A stretch of 61,360 nucleotides of DNA from Acidobacteriota bacterium (lineage in GTDB: Bacteria > Acidobacteriota > JAAYUB01), in the NCBI GenBank assembly GCA_012517875.1, contig JAAYUB010000012.1, positions 1-61,360 on the forward strand, read 5' to 3'. A program made the translations under genes and the position numbers. Positions within the stretch are counted from its first letter, which is position 1. Every line of letters starts with the position of its first letter. Under the pieces are notes generated by a model. The model did not search any database and was not told where the DNA came from. It saw only the letters and a program-made list of their open reading frames with translations. Positions 8,560 through 17,106 of the stretch are shown here, piece after piece.

Positions 8560-9660
8560 ATGCGCTGGACACATCTCACCCTGATGATGACCGAGCGGTG
8601 CAACTACCGCTGCGTCTACTGCTACCAGCAACGGTCGCAGCGGGATCTGGCGGATGACCGGATCCGACAAGCCTGCACGCGGCTCCTGCCGCTGGCTGCG
8701 CCGCGCTGCCGGGTCACATTTTTCGGCGGGGAGCCGACACTGGTGTTTTCGGCCGTACGGCGCGCTGTGCGGCGGATCGAAGTGTGGAACCGGGGCGGGC
8801 AACGAGACCTGACCTACGGCATCACCACCAATGGCAGCCTCCTGGGGCCCTGCAAGCTGGCATTCCTCAACGCCCACCGGTTCCGGGTGGTGCTGAGCCA
8901 TGACGGCGTGCACCAGGATCGTCACCGTGCCCCCGGCAGCACGGCTAGGCTGGCCCGGTTGCTGGAATCCCTGGGCGACTATCCGGGCATCCGGCTGGCG
9001 GTCAATTGCGTGGTTACCCGGGACACGGTCCGGGACCTGCCGGCCACGGTGCGCCTCCTGCTCGGTTTGGGCGTCCCCCGCCTGATCCTGGCTTACGACC
9101 GGCAGTCGCCGTGGCGCGACGCAGAGATCGTCGCGCTAGCGGCGGCACTGCGGGAAGTGCGCCCGTTGCTGCCGCCGCCCGACCCGGAGGATGAGGCGGC
9201 CCCCGGGGCATTTCGACAGACGGACGGCGAGCGGCGGATCTTTCGCTGCCCCGCCGGTGAGACGCGGTTGGCGCTCGCGGCCGACGGGACCGTCTGGGGC
9301 TGCCACCTCTTCGCCGATTATTTCCGCGGCCGTCAACACACCGATGAATTCACCCGCTACTGCCTCGGCGACATCCGCCGACTCGATCCGGACAGCCTGG
9401 CTGGGCGCAACGGGCTGCTTGCGCCGTACCGGCAGCTGGCCATGAACAACGGCCTGACGCCGGGCGGCTTCTGCATGTTCTGCGGCGAACTCTTTGAATG
9501 CGCCATTTGTCCGTTGGACGCGGCCCTGAGTTCGGGGCGCATTGGCCGGATCCCGGAGTGGTACTGCCGGTTTGAGCGGATCCTGCGAGGCGGGCGTGTG
9601 CCTGGACCCGGCGCACCGGACGGGCGGGAATCCGGGGCAGCTCTTCAGGCAGGCCCCTGA
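8560..9660 (+). CDS. Radical SAM protein with SPASM-like C-terminus (anSME-like)
   Basis: The 366-residue protein has the radical SAM motif C14-x3-C18-x2-C21 (TERCNYRCVYCYQ) followed by FFGGEPTL and ITTNGSLL. The C-terminal region has a SPASM-type cysteine set: FRCPAGETRL, VWGC, then FCMFCGELFECAIC and WYC, implying two auxiliary Fe-S clusters as in anaerobic sulfatase-maturing enzymes and peptide maturases. I start at the ATG at 8560 because the radical SAM barrel begins there; a GTG at 8503 in frame would add 19 low-complexity residues. Neither start has a good Shine-Dalgarno. No sulfatase lies in the window, so a peptide or protein substrate encoded nearby is likelier. Confidence 0.86.
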   Translation: MRWTHLTLMMTERCNYRCVYCYQQRSQRDLADDRIRQACTRLLPLAAPRCRVTFFGGEPTLVFSAVRRAVRRIEVWNRGGQRDLTYGITTNGSLLGPCKLAFLNAHRFRVVLSHDGVHQDRHRAPGSTARLARLLESLGDYPGIRLAVNCVVTRDTVRDLPATVRLLLGLGVPRLILAYDRQSPWRDAEIVALAAALREVRPLLPPPDPEDEAAPGAFRQTDGERRIFRCPAGETRLALAADGTVWGCHLFADYFRGRQHTDEFTRYCLGDIRRLDPDSLAGRNGLLAPYRQLAMNNGLTPGGFCMFCGELFECAICPLDAALSSGRIGRIPEWYCRFERILRGGRVPGPGAPDGRESGAALQAGP

Positions 9661-9676
9661 CCGCCGCACGGCGGGC

Positions 9677-12553
9677 CTAGGGCAAACGGCCGGCGGCGGC
9701 CTCCTTCAGTTCCGGACGATCGGGATCAGCATCCTTCCAGACGTTCAGAAACCGCCCGAAATGGCGGCGGGCGTCCTGAGCGTTCCCCTGCTGCCGGGCG
9801 CACCGGCCCAGGTTCAGGAGTGCGAGGGCGTAGCTGTCGCTGGTGTTCAGGCGGCTGGCGGCCGAATCGCGCAACCGGGTGAACGCGCTCACAGCCCGGT
9901 CCATGCGCCCGCTCGCCCGGTAGGCCTCGGCGAGCAGCGGCAGGTAGAGCGACGGGCTGCCGAAGAACCGGACGTCGGGCGTCCAGTCGAGGAGCGGGAG
10001 TGCCAGCTCCATCAAGGCGGCGGCCCGACGGGGATCGCTCCGGTGCAGGGCCAGGGCGGCCGACAGGTGGTAATAGTGGCGCCGCAGTTTCGCCATGCCG
10101 GTCGCCATCTCCAGCGCCTGCAGGCGCCGGGCGGTGCCCGCCGCCGCCTCGGCCCGTCCCTGCGCCAGGAGCGCCAAACCCTGCAGGTGGAGCGCGAGCG
10201 CGTCGTATTCAGGATCCAGCAGCGCCGGCGCCGCGCCGCCGGCGGACTCGGCGTGTCGCAGCGCGCCGGCGGCGTTGTCGCGCCGCAGCTCCAGGTAGGC
10301 GGCCAGCAGGGCCAGGTCCACGCGGATGGCATTTTCACCGAGTGTCTCCGCTTCACGCAACCCCGCGTCGAGCACACGGGCGCTCTCGGCGTAGCGGCCT
10401 CGGCCGATAAGAAACTCCGCCAGGACATAGTGGCCCATCAACCGCTGGTCAGGATCGGCATGCCGAATCCGCTCGCGGAGGATCCGCTCGGCTTCGCCGG
10501 GCCGGCCGCAGAGATTCTCCACGGCAGCCAGCCGGACGTGAAGCCAGCTCTTCTCGCGCGGCAGGTCCAGGCACTGCATCAACTCCTGGCGTGCCTGTTG
10601 GTACTGGTTTTCCAGAAGATAGGTCCATGCCAGCCGGCCCTGATAGGGCATTGGATCTTTGAACAGCGGACGGTTGCGCACGAGGAGCGTTCGGGCCGAG
10701 CCGGCCAGACCCTGGCGGATGTCGATCTCCGCCAGGTTGAGCACAGCCAGGTGATCGGTGGGGTCGGCCATCGCCGCCCCGCGGAACCACCGGCTGGCCT
10801 CCGGCCAGTCCTCGGCGTTCCGGTAGATCCCGCCCACCAGCCGCTTGATCCCGGCGTCATTGGGATAGAGGGCGTCGAAACGCCGGCCCAGGTCCGCCCG
10901 CTTGAGGTAGTTGACCTCGGTGAATTTGGAGTACAACAGCTCCAGGTTGAAGCGCTCGCGCGGCGTGAGCCGCGCCTTGTAGGCCAGGGCTTTCTGCATG
11001 TACCGGCGGTCGTTTTCCAGCTCGCGCAGGTGGCCGTAGTTGACCGACATCCGGGCGTAGGCCATGGCGAACTCGGGATCGAGGGCCGTGGCCTGCTCCA
11101 GACGAGCGTTACTCTCCGTGAACCGGCCGCTGGCGTAGAGCTTGTCGGCCTCGATGTACAGCCGCAGCGCCTCCCGCGACGAGGTGGTGACGTCCCGCAG
11201 CGCGGTGTCGATGTCGCCGGCGATGGATTCGGGCGAGAACTGGAGCGCCTCCTTGATCTTGGGCGTAAGCGCGTCGATGAGATCCTGCGGGTCCGCCGGC
11301 TCGGCCAGCTCCACCTGGGCCGAGGCGATATACTCCTGTGTGGTCGCGTCGAGAATAGCCGCCTGGAGGCGGCAGGCGCTGCCCTCCAGGTACATCACCC
11401 GGACCCGGTGAGTGGCCCCCTCGGGCTCTTTGATCACCGACAGGTAGCGGGACTGGAAAAGGTCAACCTCCAGCAGGAAAGTCAGGATCTCGCTCAGGTT
11501 GGGGGCGTCGCCCACCGGGCTGGCGATCTTGACGGGCTCGACGAAGATTTTTGGTTTGCGGGCGGCGGCGGTCTCGCCGCCGGGGTGCCGTTCGGCCGTC
11601 GGCGGGGCCGTCGGCCGCGTGATGACGAAGTAACCGGCCGCCGCGGTAAGGAGCAGGAGCAGCGTGGCCAGCTGCCAGCCCTGGCGGCGGGACAGCCGGG
11701 CCGCCGTCCGGCGGAGGGTGTCGGACGCAATGCCGGCGCGGTTGTTCCGGCAATCGATGAGCTGGTCCAGCACGCCGGCCATGGACGGCGCACGCTGCTC
11801 CGGCGGCCGGGTCAGGGCGGCGACGATGATCCGGATCAGTTCGGGGGGCGTATCGGGCCGGACGTCGGTCACCGGCGCCGGCGTCTCGTTGAGGATCGTG
11901 TGGACCGTCGCCTTGGTGTAGGGCGCCGCGAACGGATTGCGGCCGGTCAGCATCTCGTAGAGGACGACGCCGAAAGACCAGACGTCGGTGCGGGCGTCCA
12001 CCGGCAGCCCGCGGGCCTGCTCCGGTGACATGTATGCCGTCGTGCCCACGGTGCCTTCCGCCTCGCTGGTCTGCGCGTGGCCCGACAGTTTGGCCAGCCC
12101 GAAGTCGAGTATCTTGACGTCGCCGGTGCGGGTGATCATGATGTTGGCGGGCTTGATGTCCCGGTGGACCACGCCGGCCTGATGGGCGCCGACCAGTCCC
12201 TGGGCGGTCTGGATGGCGACGGAGAGGATCTCCTCGATGGACATGGCGCCCCGGGCGAGCCGGTCCTTGAGCGTCTCCCCCTCGTAATGCACCATGCAGA
12301 TGAACATCCGTCCGTCGGCGGTCTCGCCGATCTCGTGCACGCCGCATATGTTGGGGTGGTCTAGGGCCGAAGCCGCCCGGGCTTCCAGGACGAGCCGCCG
12401 GCGGGCCGCGGAGTCCCGGGTCAATTCGAGGGGCAGGAATTTCAGGGCCACGGGACGGCTCAGCAGGGTGTCTTCGGCCTTGTACACCTCGCCCATCCCA
12501 CCGGCGCCGATCCGCTCCAGGATCCGGTAATGGCCGATGGTGCGGCCGATCAT
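9677..12553 (-). CDS. Membrane Ser/Thr protein kinase with TPR sensor region
   Basis: The 958-residue Hanks-type kinase has its kinase domain at residues 8-270: glycine loop IGAGGMGEVY, Lys38 (ALKFL), catalytic HRDIKPAN (His130) and DFG (150-152), then GTTAYMSPEQA. One membrane helix follows at about 318-338 (LATLLLLLTAAAGYFVI). The remaining 600 residues start with an alpha/beta domain and continue into TPR-like helical repeats. This architecture is common in Acidobacteriota and related phyla for signal reception. The ATG at 12553 is chosen because the kinase fold begins there; a near-consensus promoter lies 82-110 bases upstream (12635-12663). The target is unknown. Confidence 0.92.
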   Translation of the reverse strand: MIGRTIGHYRILERIGAGGMGEVYKAEDTLLSRPVALKFLPLELTRDSAARRRLVLEARAASALDHPNICGVHEIGETADGRMFICMVHYEGETLKDRLARGAMSIEEILSVAIQTAQGLVGAHQAGVVHRDIKPANIMITRTGDVKILDFGLAKLSGHAQTSEAEGTVGTTAYMSPEQARGLPVDARTDVWSFGVVLYEMLTGRNPFAAPYTKATVHTILNETPAPVTDVRPDTPPELIRIIVAALTRPPEQRAPSMAGVLDQLIDCRNNRAGIASDTLRRTAARLSRRQGWQLATLLLLLTAAAGYFVITRPTAPPTAERHPGGETAAARKPKIFVEPVKIASPVGDAPNLSEILTFLLEVDLFQSRYLSVIKEPEGATHRVRVMYLEGSACRLQAAILDATTQEYIASAQVELAEPADPQDLIDALTPKIKEALQFSPESIAGDIDTALRDVTTSSREALRLYIEADKLYASGRFTESNARLEQATALDPEFAMAYARMSVNYGHLRELENDRRYMQKALAYKARLTPRERFNLELLYSKFTEVNYLKRADLGRRFDALYPNDAGIKRLVGGIYRNAEDWPEASRWFRGAAMADPTDHLAVLNLAEIDIRQGLAGSARTLLVRNRPLFKDPMPYQGRLAWTYLLENQYQQARQELMQCLDLPREKSWLHVRLAAVENLCGRPGEAERILRERIRHADPDQRLMGHYVLAEFLIGRGRYAESARVLDAGLREAETLGENAIRVDLALLAAYLELRRDNAAGALRHAESAGGAAPALLDPEYDALALHLQGLALLAQGRAEAAAGTARRLQALEMATGMAKLRRHYYHLSAALALHRSDPRRAAALMELALPLLDWTPDVRFFGSPSLYLPLLAEAYRASGRMDRAVSAFTRLRDSAASRLNTSDSYALALLNLGRCARQQGNAQDARRHFGRFLNVWKDADPDRPELKEAAAGRLP

Positions 12554-12634
12554 ATCCGTATTGTCAGGGGTCCGGCCCGTGCAATCGCCCGGATCTTCCA
12601 CCCTACCTACTCCTGCGCGAAACCAATGACCTCC

Positions 12635-12663
12635 ATTGTAGGTCAACTCGGGGAGCGTGGCAA
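12635..12663 (-). promoter_or_regulatory. Sigma70-type promoter of the kinase-TPR gene
   Basis: Read on the minus strand: TTGCCA (12663-12658), 17-base spacer, TACAAT (12640-12635). This predicts a 5' leader of about 75 bases before the ATG at 12553. The same TTGCCA-N17-TACAAT occurs before the next gene upstream (13225-13253). Confidence 0.65.
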
Positions 12664-12751
12664 GGTCTGTGCCGCAGCCCGGCGGTGGCCGCAAGCGGCG
12701 GCGGGAACCCGATGGGGAGGATCGTTGCGGGTGGAGTCGGAGCGGGGGCCG

Positions 12752-13219
12752 TCAGCTGCACCGGGACCGCAGCGACCGGGCGCTGGTGATGGCGGCACAA
12801 AGGCGATCGGGCTCGTCGGTACCGATCCGGAAGCGGCGGCCGCCGGCCAGGGTCAGCTCCACGGCGTCAAGTCCGGCGATGTTGAACATCCAGCCGTGGG
12901 GTGTCAGGCGGACGCCCCAGCCGTACAGCCAGCTGTTGCGGACCTTGGCGCAGCCTGTGATGTTCTCGAGTTTGATGGACCGTCGGATCAGACCGGGCCC
13001 GAAAAAACATACCAGCCGGTCATCCCGGATCTCCACCGTGAGCCGGGAGAACAGGAAGGCCATGATGGCCAGGAAGACGGCCACGACAAAGACCTGGGGC
13101 GGCGCCGGTCCGGTCAGGAAAAAGACGAGCAGAACCAGGATGGACATGCCGAGCACGATCAGGATCAAGGTGCCGATCTGGGTGTGGCTGTAGTGGAGCA
13201 TGACGTCCTCGAAACTCAT
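12752..13219 (-). CDS. Small membrane protein with PH-like domain
   Basis: The 155-residue protein has two adjacent hydrophobic helices (residues about 16-37 and 43-60) and then a compact beta-rich segment (VEIRDDRLVCFFGPGLIRRSI, ENITGCAKV, GWGVRLTPHGWMFNIAG, VELTLAGGRRFRIGTDEP). This is the shape of bacterial PH-domain membrane proteins (YdbT/DUF304-like). The function is unknown. The only plausible ATG lies five bases after a TACAAT -10 box, so the mRNA is probably leaderless (see promoter entry). The kinase promoter lies just downstream. Confidence 0.75.
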   Translation of the reverse strand: MSFEDVMLHYSHTQIGTLILIVLGMSILVLLVFFLTGPAPPQVFVVAVFLAIMAFLFSRLTVEIRDDRLVCFFGPGLIRRSIKLENITGCAKVRNSWLYGWGVRLTPHGWMFNIAGLDAVELTLAGGRRFRIGTDEPDRLCAAITSARSLRSRCS

Positions 13220-13224
13220 TCAGT

Positions 13225-13253
13225 ATTGTATTGTTTGGGCCGGGTTATGGCAA
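13225..13253 (-). promoter_or_regulatory. Promoter predicting a leaderless mRNA
   Basis: Minus strand: TTGCCA (13253-13248), exactly 17 bases, TACAAT (13230-13225), then five bases and the ATG at 13219. A start site six to seven bases after the -10 box falls on the ATG itself, and there is no Shine-Dalgarno. Confidence 0.68.
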
Positions 13254-13340
13254 TATCACACCAACACATCCCGCGGCTGATTCCGCGGACCGCGATGCTA
13301 CCGGCATCGCGGTGATGAAACATACGGCAGGAGGCGCGCC

Positions 13341-14090
13341 ATGAACCATCATCCGGAGAGCATTGGCATCATCGGCTGCGGCCGGCTGGGCCGGCTGTTG
13401 GCGGAACTGATGGAGCGGGATTTCACGGTCCGGGTGTATGACCGGGATTCGCAGCGGATCTCCGGCCATGCCGGTGCGACCTCTCTGGCCGGAGCGGCCG
13501 GCGCCGACGCGGTGCTGTTGGCGGTGCCGGTGCGGGAGCTTTCCGGCGTCCTCGCGGCGGTGACACCGCACCTGCGTCCCGGGGCGGCGGTGCTGGAGAC
13601 CGGGGCGGTGAAGGTGCTGCCGGCCCGGCTGCTGCGGCGCCTGCCGGCGGGGGTGGCGGCGCTGCCCCTGCATCCGCTCTTCGGGCCGAGCAGCCTGGGC
13701 GAACGGCCGGCGGGGCAGACGATGGTCCTCTGCCCCATCCGGCGGACGCCGCCGCCGGTCGCTCGGTTCTGGGAAGCATACTGGACCGGTCGGGGGTTCC
13801 GGGTCGTGCGGACAACTCCGTCGGCCCACGACCGGGTGATGGCCCGGAGCCTTGTGCTGACCCAGTGGCTGGGCCGGGCCTGCCTCGGGCTTTCGGCCGG
13901 GGAGCCGCCGTTCGCGGCCCCGAGTTGGGATCACCTGCGGGCGTTGATGGAAACGGCGGCCGGCGACGACTGGATCACCTTCACCGATCTGCAGGCGTGC
14001 AACCCGTACGCCCGGGCCGAGCGGCGGCGGTTGCGGATCGAGATGGCCCGCCTGGAACGCGAACTGCGGGACAGCCCCGCCGTCGGTTGA
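13341..14090 (+). CDS. Prephenate/arogenate dehydrogenase (TyrA family)
   Basis: The 249-residue NAD(P)-dependent dehydrogenase of tyrosine synthesis has the dinucleotide-binding motif at the N-terminus (GIIGCGRLGRLL), DAVLLAVPV at the end of the Rossmann domain, ETGAVK and LPLHPLFGPSS (the TyrA substrate-site signature) and a shortened helical dimerisation half. AGGAGG precedes the ATG. It is somewhat shorter than the usual 270-290 residues and has no ACT or chorismate mutase domain. No other aromatic pathway gene is adjacent. Confidence 0.85.
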   Translation: MNHHPESIGIIGCGRLGRLLAELMERDFTVRVYDRDSQRISGHAGATSLAGAAGADAVLLAVPVRELSGVLAAVTPHLRPGAAVLETGAVKVLPARLLRRLPAGVAALPLHPLFGPSSLGERPAGQTMVLCPIRRTPPPVARFWEAYWTGRGFRVVRTTPSAHDRVMARSLVLTQWLGRACLGLSAGEPPFAAPSWDHLRALMETAAGDDWITFTDLQACNPYARAERRRLRIEMARLERELRDSPAVG

Positions 14091-14187
14091 CCAGGGGCGG
14101 CCGAAACTTCGAGTTGTTGATCATCACGTCAGCTGACCGTTACCGCCGGGATCTGGGCGATTCGGGATCCGGGAGGGTGACGATTTT

Positions 14188-14213
14188 GAACCGGGCGGCA
14201 ACCTGGACGTAGA
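14188..14213 (+). promoter_or_regulatory. Candidate ECF-type (autoregulated) promoter
   Basis: GAAC (14188-14191), 16 bases, CGTAGA (14208-14213) has the spacing of ECF promoters and lies just before the ECF sigma gene. A transcript from it would start near 14220, which excludes the upstream ATG at 14213 and supports the start at 14276. Confidence 0.4.
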
Positions 14214-14275
14214 TGTCGGTGAAAGCACCAATCCGGCCGGGACCGGCCGGCGACGCCGTCAAGGAGCGGCGGGAC

Positions 14276-14806
14276 ATGCGGGAGCCGATGGAAATACTGT
14301 TCATGCGCCACCGGGACGACCTGTACACGCTGTGCCGCCGGCTCGCTGCCAACCGGGCGGATGCCGACGATCTGTTTCAGGACACCTGGGTGCAGGCCTG
14401 GCGGAACTTCCAGCGGTACGATCCCGGCCAACGGTTTCTTCCCTGGCTGGTGACGGTCTGCGTGAACCTGCACCGGGATCGGGGCCGCCGGCGCCGGCGG
14501 TGGCTGCGACGATGGGTGGAGTTCTTCTCCCGGGAGCAGATGGAGCTCGAGCTCGAGCGGGTCAAATCGGGGACGCCCGATGCGTATGAATCCCAGGCGC
14601 GGCGCGAGGAGAAGGCCATGCTCACAAAATGTCTCGACGGATTGGAGGCGCAGTTCAGAATCCCGCTGGTGCTGCACTACTACTTTGACTGGAGCCTTGA
14701 GGCGATCGCAGAGGTTCTGGATGTGCCGCCGGGCACGGTGAAGAGCCGCATGTGGACAGGCCGGCGCCGGCTGGCCGATGCCATGCAGGAGGCAGGTCAT
14801 GAATGA
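14276..14806 (+). CDS. ECF-family RNA polymerase sigma factor
   Basis: The 176-residue sigma-70 family member contains only regions 2 and 4. Region 2 is seen in RRLAANRADADDLFQDTWVQAWRNF and region 4 in LEAIAEVLDVPPGTVKSRMWTGRRRL. An upstream in-frame ATG (14213) exists, but AAGGAG nine bases before 14276 and the candidate promoter favour this start. It overlaps the next gene by eight bases, so sigma and putative anti-sigma are coupled. Likely role is a stress-responsive regulon including its own operon. Confidence 0.9.
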   Translation: MREPMEILFMRHRDDLYTLCRRLAANRADADDLFQDTWVQAWRNFQRYDPGQRFLPWLVTVCVNLHRDRGRRRRRWLRRWVEFFSREQMELELERVKSGTPDAYESQARREEKAMLTKCLDGLEAQFRIPLVLHYYFDWSLEAIAEVLDVPPGTVKSRMWTGRRRLADAMQEAGHE

Positions 14807-15125
14807 GGATCGGGTGGACGAGTTGCTTCGGGAGATCGGCCGGGAACGGATGACCCCGCCCGCTGAGCTGGTCCGGCGGATCGAACAGCGCGCCAACGCC
14901 GACCGGCTGCTGGCGGTGGTCATCGCGACCGGCCTGGTTCTGTCGGCCCTGTGGGTGGTGCCGCTGGCGTTGATCTGGTGGTTGCCGGGCTTGAGCTGGA
15001 CGATGAAAGTGGCGGGCTACGTCGGTACGTCACTGCTGAGCAGCGTGGCGATGCTCCTGCTGCTCGTCGGCCGGGAACCGGTGGGGCACCTGTTGATCGC
15101 CGCGGATGAACGGTTGAAATTTTAA
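14799..15125 (+). CDS. Putative membrane anti-sigma factor
   Basis: The 108-residue protein is encoded immediately after, and overlapping by eight bases, an ECF sigma gene. The N-terminal 40 residues are cytoplasmic and helical (DRVDELLREIGRERMTPPAELVRRIEQRA), followed by two membrane helices (about 46-68 and 74-95). There is no HxxxCxxC zinc motif, so if it is an anti-sigma it is of a non-ZAS type. GGAGG lies before the ATG. The function is inferred from position and topology. Confidence 0.65.
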   Translation: MNEDRVDELLREIGRERMTPPAELVRRIEQRANADRLLAVVIATGLVLSALWVVPLALIWWLPGLSWTMKVAGYVGTSLLSSVAMLLLLVGREPVGHLLIAADERLKF

Positions 15126-15138
15126 TGGAGGTACGACA

Positions 15139-15606
15139 ATGGCTCATCAATCTGTGTTCAAATACGTGTTCTGGGCAATCACCGGGCTAGTCGCGCTGCT
15201 GGTGAGCGCGGCCGTGTTCGTGGTGATCCTGCCCAACGTGCTGGCCGAAACGACGGACCGGACCTTCCTGTTGTTTCTGCCCCTGCTGATCGTGCCGTTC
15301 GGCATCCTGACGCTGATCGCCGTCCTGGTCTATCGGGATGCCGCCAAACGGGGGCTGGATCCATGGCTATGGGCCACCGTGGCGACCTGGGTGCCGAACC
15401 TGGTGGGCGTGATCATCTACCTGGTGGTCCGCTTCATGCACAAGAAGGTCTGCTTGGGGTGCGGCCAGGGGCTGCAGGCCGATTACAAGATCTGTCCCTA
15501 CTGCGGCCACGATCAGTCCATGACCTGTCCCAAGTGCGGGAAGCCGGTCGATCCCAACTGGTTGCTGTGCCCCTTCTGCGGCCAACCGCTGAAATCCGGT
15601 GCCTGA
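15139..15606 (+). CDS. Membrane protein with C-terminal double zinc ribbon
   Basis: The 155-residue protein has an N-terminal membrane part of three helices (about 10-30, 42-62 and 75-100). It is followed by two zinc-ribbon pairs: CLGCGQGLQADYKICPYCG and CPKCGKPVDPNWLLCPFCG. Such modules bind zinc and often mediate protein or nucleic acid contacts. TGGAGG precedes the ATG and the gene starts 13 bases after the putative anti-sigma gene, so it probably belongs to the ECF unit. Function unknown. Confidence 0.75.
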   Translation: MAHQSVFKYVFWAITGLVALLVSAAVFVVILPNVLAETTDRTFLLFLPLLIVPFGILTLIAVLVYRDAAKRGLDPWLWATVATWVPNLVGVIIYLVVRFMHKKVCLGCGQGLQADYKICPYCGHDQSMTCPKCGKPVDPNWLLCPFCGQPLKSGA

Positions 15607-15690
15607 GTCCTGCCGCCCCGTCGGCCTGAGTCGCGCGGCGCGCCGGAACAGCGGACGGCCACCCGCCTCCGGCGCGCCCGGTTCTCCGGC

Positions 15691-15719
15691 TTGCGCTAAC
15701 CTTTCCACCGGCGTATGAT
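15691..15719 (+). promoter_or_regulatory. Sigma70-type promoter of the small membrane protein gene
   Basis: TTGCGC (15691-15696), 17 bases, TATGAT (15714-15719). It lies 119 bases before the ATG at 15839. The rest of the gap 15607-15838 holds no recognisable gene. Confidence 0.45.
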
Positions 15720-15838
15720 CAGCCCACCGATCCGAAGTACCGACTGCCGGTCGATGGCCGGCCCCTCCGCGTTCCGCCCATCGGCCGCCGCGCCGGACGG
15801 GGTCGGACCATCGATTGAACCACTGGTTGGAGGAAGCC

Positions 15839-16099
15839 ATGAAGCTGCAAGTCGTCCGTTTCGGGTGTGCCGTGTCCGCGGTCTGGGGCCTGACGCTCCT
15901 GTGCGTCGGCGTGGCCAACCTGCTGGTGCCGGGTTACGGCGAGGCGTTTCTCCGGCTGTTCGACTCGATCTATCCGGGATACCACTACGGCCAGTGGGGC
16001 TTCTGGGGGGTGCTGGTGGCCGTGGGCTACGGCGTCCTGGACGGCTGGATCGCCGGCGTGCTGCTGGCCTGGCTGTACAACAAGATCACCCGCCAGTGA
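15839..16099 (+). CDS. Small integral membrane protein (DUF5676/holin-like pattern)
   Basis: The 86-residue protein has two membrane helices (about 8-28 and 50-78) separated by YGEAFLRLFDSIYPGYHYG, and ends GVLLAWLYNKITRQ. The pattern of a first helix, a Tyr-Pro-Gly-Tyr turn, and 'DGWIAGVLLAWLYNKI' resembles the small proteins annotated DUF5676 or 'bacteriophage holin', though no phage genes are near. GGAGG precedes the ATG at 15839, which I prefer to an upstream ATG at 15815. Function unknown. Confidence 0.68.
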   Translation: MKLQVVRFGCAVSAVWGLTLLCVGVANLLVPGYGEAFLRLFDSIYPGYHYGQWGFWGVLVAVGYGVLDGWIAGVLLAWLYNKITRQ

Positions 16100-16120
16100 T
16101 CCGGCGGCGCCGCATCGCCG

Positions 16121-17011
16121 TCAGCGTCGCGCCTGCTGGAGGTAGAGCCCGGCCAGGATCAGGATGGTGCTTCCCGCCATGATCCCCGTGACCGGTTCGC
16201 TGAACCAGATCCACGCCAGGGCCGCGACGCCCACCGGCACCAGGCTGTAGACGACGCCGGCAGTCCGCGTGGGTCCCGTCAGGGAGATGGCCCGGTTATA
16301 CAGCAGATAACCCAGACCCGAGGTGCCGATCCCCAAGTACAGGATCGCCGCCCAGCCGGCGGGCGACAAGGCCAGCACCTGTCCCGCCACGTCGTCCGCC
16401 GCGATGGCGGCCAGCGCCAGAAACAGCAGGCCGTAACCGGTGCTGGCGAAGGTGATGGTCCAGCCGTCGAGGCGGGCCGACAGGCGCCGCACCAGCAGGG
16501 CGTAAGCGGCCCAGGCGACCACCGCCAGCAGCATGAAGAGGTCACCCCGGTTGGGCGGCTGTGCCTGCAATCGGGCCGGGTCGCCGCGACTGAGCAGCAG
16601 CAGCACGCCGGCGACGGCAATGGCGACACCCGCGTATTGGCGCGCCGCCAGCCGCTCCCGGATGCACACCGCCGCCAGGATGGCCGTGACGATGGGGCTC
16701 AGCGCGTTGATGATAGCGGTGTGGACCACGGCGGTGTACCGGAGCGCGGCGAAGAAGAGGAACTGGTAAAGGCTCACGCCCGCCAGGCCGGCCAGGAGGA
16801 GCATGCCGTGGTCGCCCGCGGACAGGCCCCCCGCCCGGCGACGCGGCCACGCGGCCAGCGCGGCGAGAAAGGCGAAGCCAGCGACATAGCGGAGCAGCGC
16901 CGCGGTCAGCGGCATCAGTTCGGCGGTGGTGATCCGCCCGGCGACGTAGCTGCCGGAAAAGAGCAGCGCCGCCCCGACCGGCCAGATCCAGTGCCGCTGC
17001 CTGTGGCTCAT
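16121..17011 (-). CDS. EamA/DMT-superfamily transporter
   Basis: The 296-residue protein has ten predicted membrane helices in two EamA repeats (about 5-135 and 150-290). The repeats show the usual VSLYQFLFFAALRYTAVVHTAIINALSPIVTAILA and GIGTSGLGYLLYNRAISLTGPTRTAGVVYSLVPV segments. It probably exports amino acids or other metabolites. The ATG at 17011 starts directly at the first helix, but no Shine-Dalgarno is seen, and the frame stays open upstream. It ends 21 bases from the convergent gene at 15839. Confidence 0.85.
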   Translation of the reverse strand: MSHRQRHWIWPVGAALLFSGSYVAGRITTAELMPLTAALLRYVAGFAFLAALAAWPRRRAGGLSAGDHGMLLLAGLAGVSLYQFLFFAALRYTAVVHTAIINALSPIVTAILAAVCIRERLAARQYAGVAIAVAGVLLLLSRGDPARLQAQPPNRGDLFMLLAVVAWAAYALLVRRLSARLDGWTITFASTGYGLLFLALAAIAADDVAGQVLALSPAGWAAILYLGIGTSGLGYLLYNRAISLTGPTRTAGVVYSLVPVGVAALAWIWFSEPVTGIMAGSTILILAGLYLQQARR

Positions 17012-17106
17012 GGTTTGCGCATCGCGCGTGTCCGCAGCCGCCACCGCGGGCAAACGGTGAATCCAATCGGTTGATGAGTGATCGGCAGACACGTTGGCGG
17101 TCGGGA

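Noticed and set aside
8468-8584. 38-residue frame (MTGRLSPMVSGGC...) as a possible peptide precursor
   Set aside because: No good ribosome site, overlaps the radical SAM start, Gly/Pro composition expected by chance at this GC; kept only as a remote alternative to the 8023 gene.
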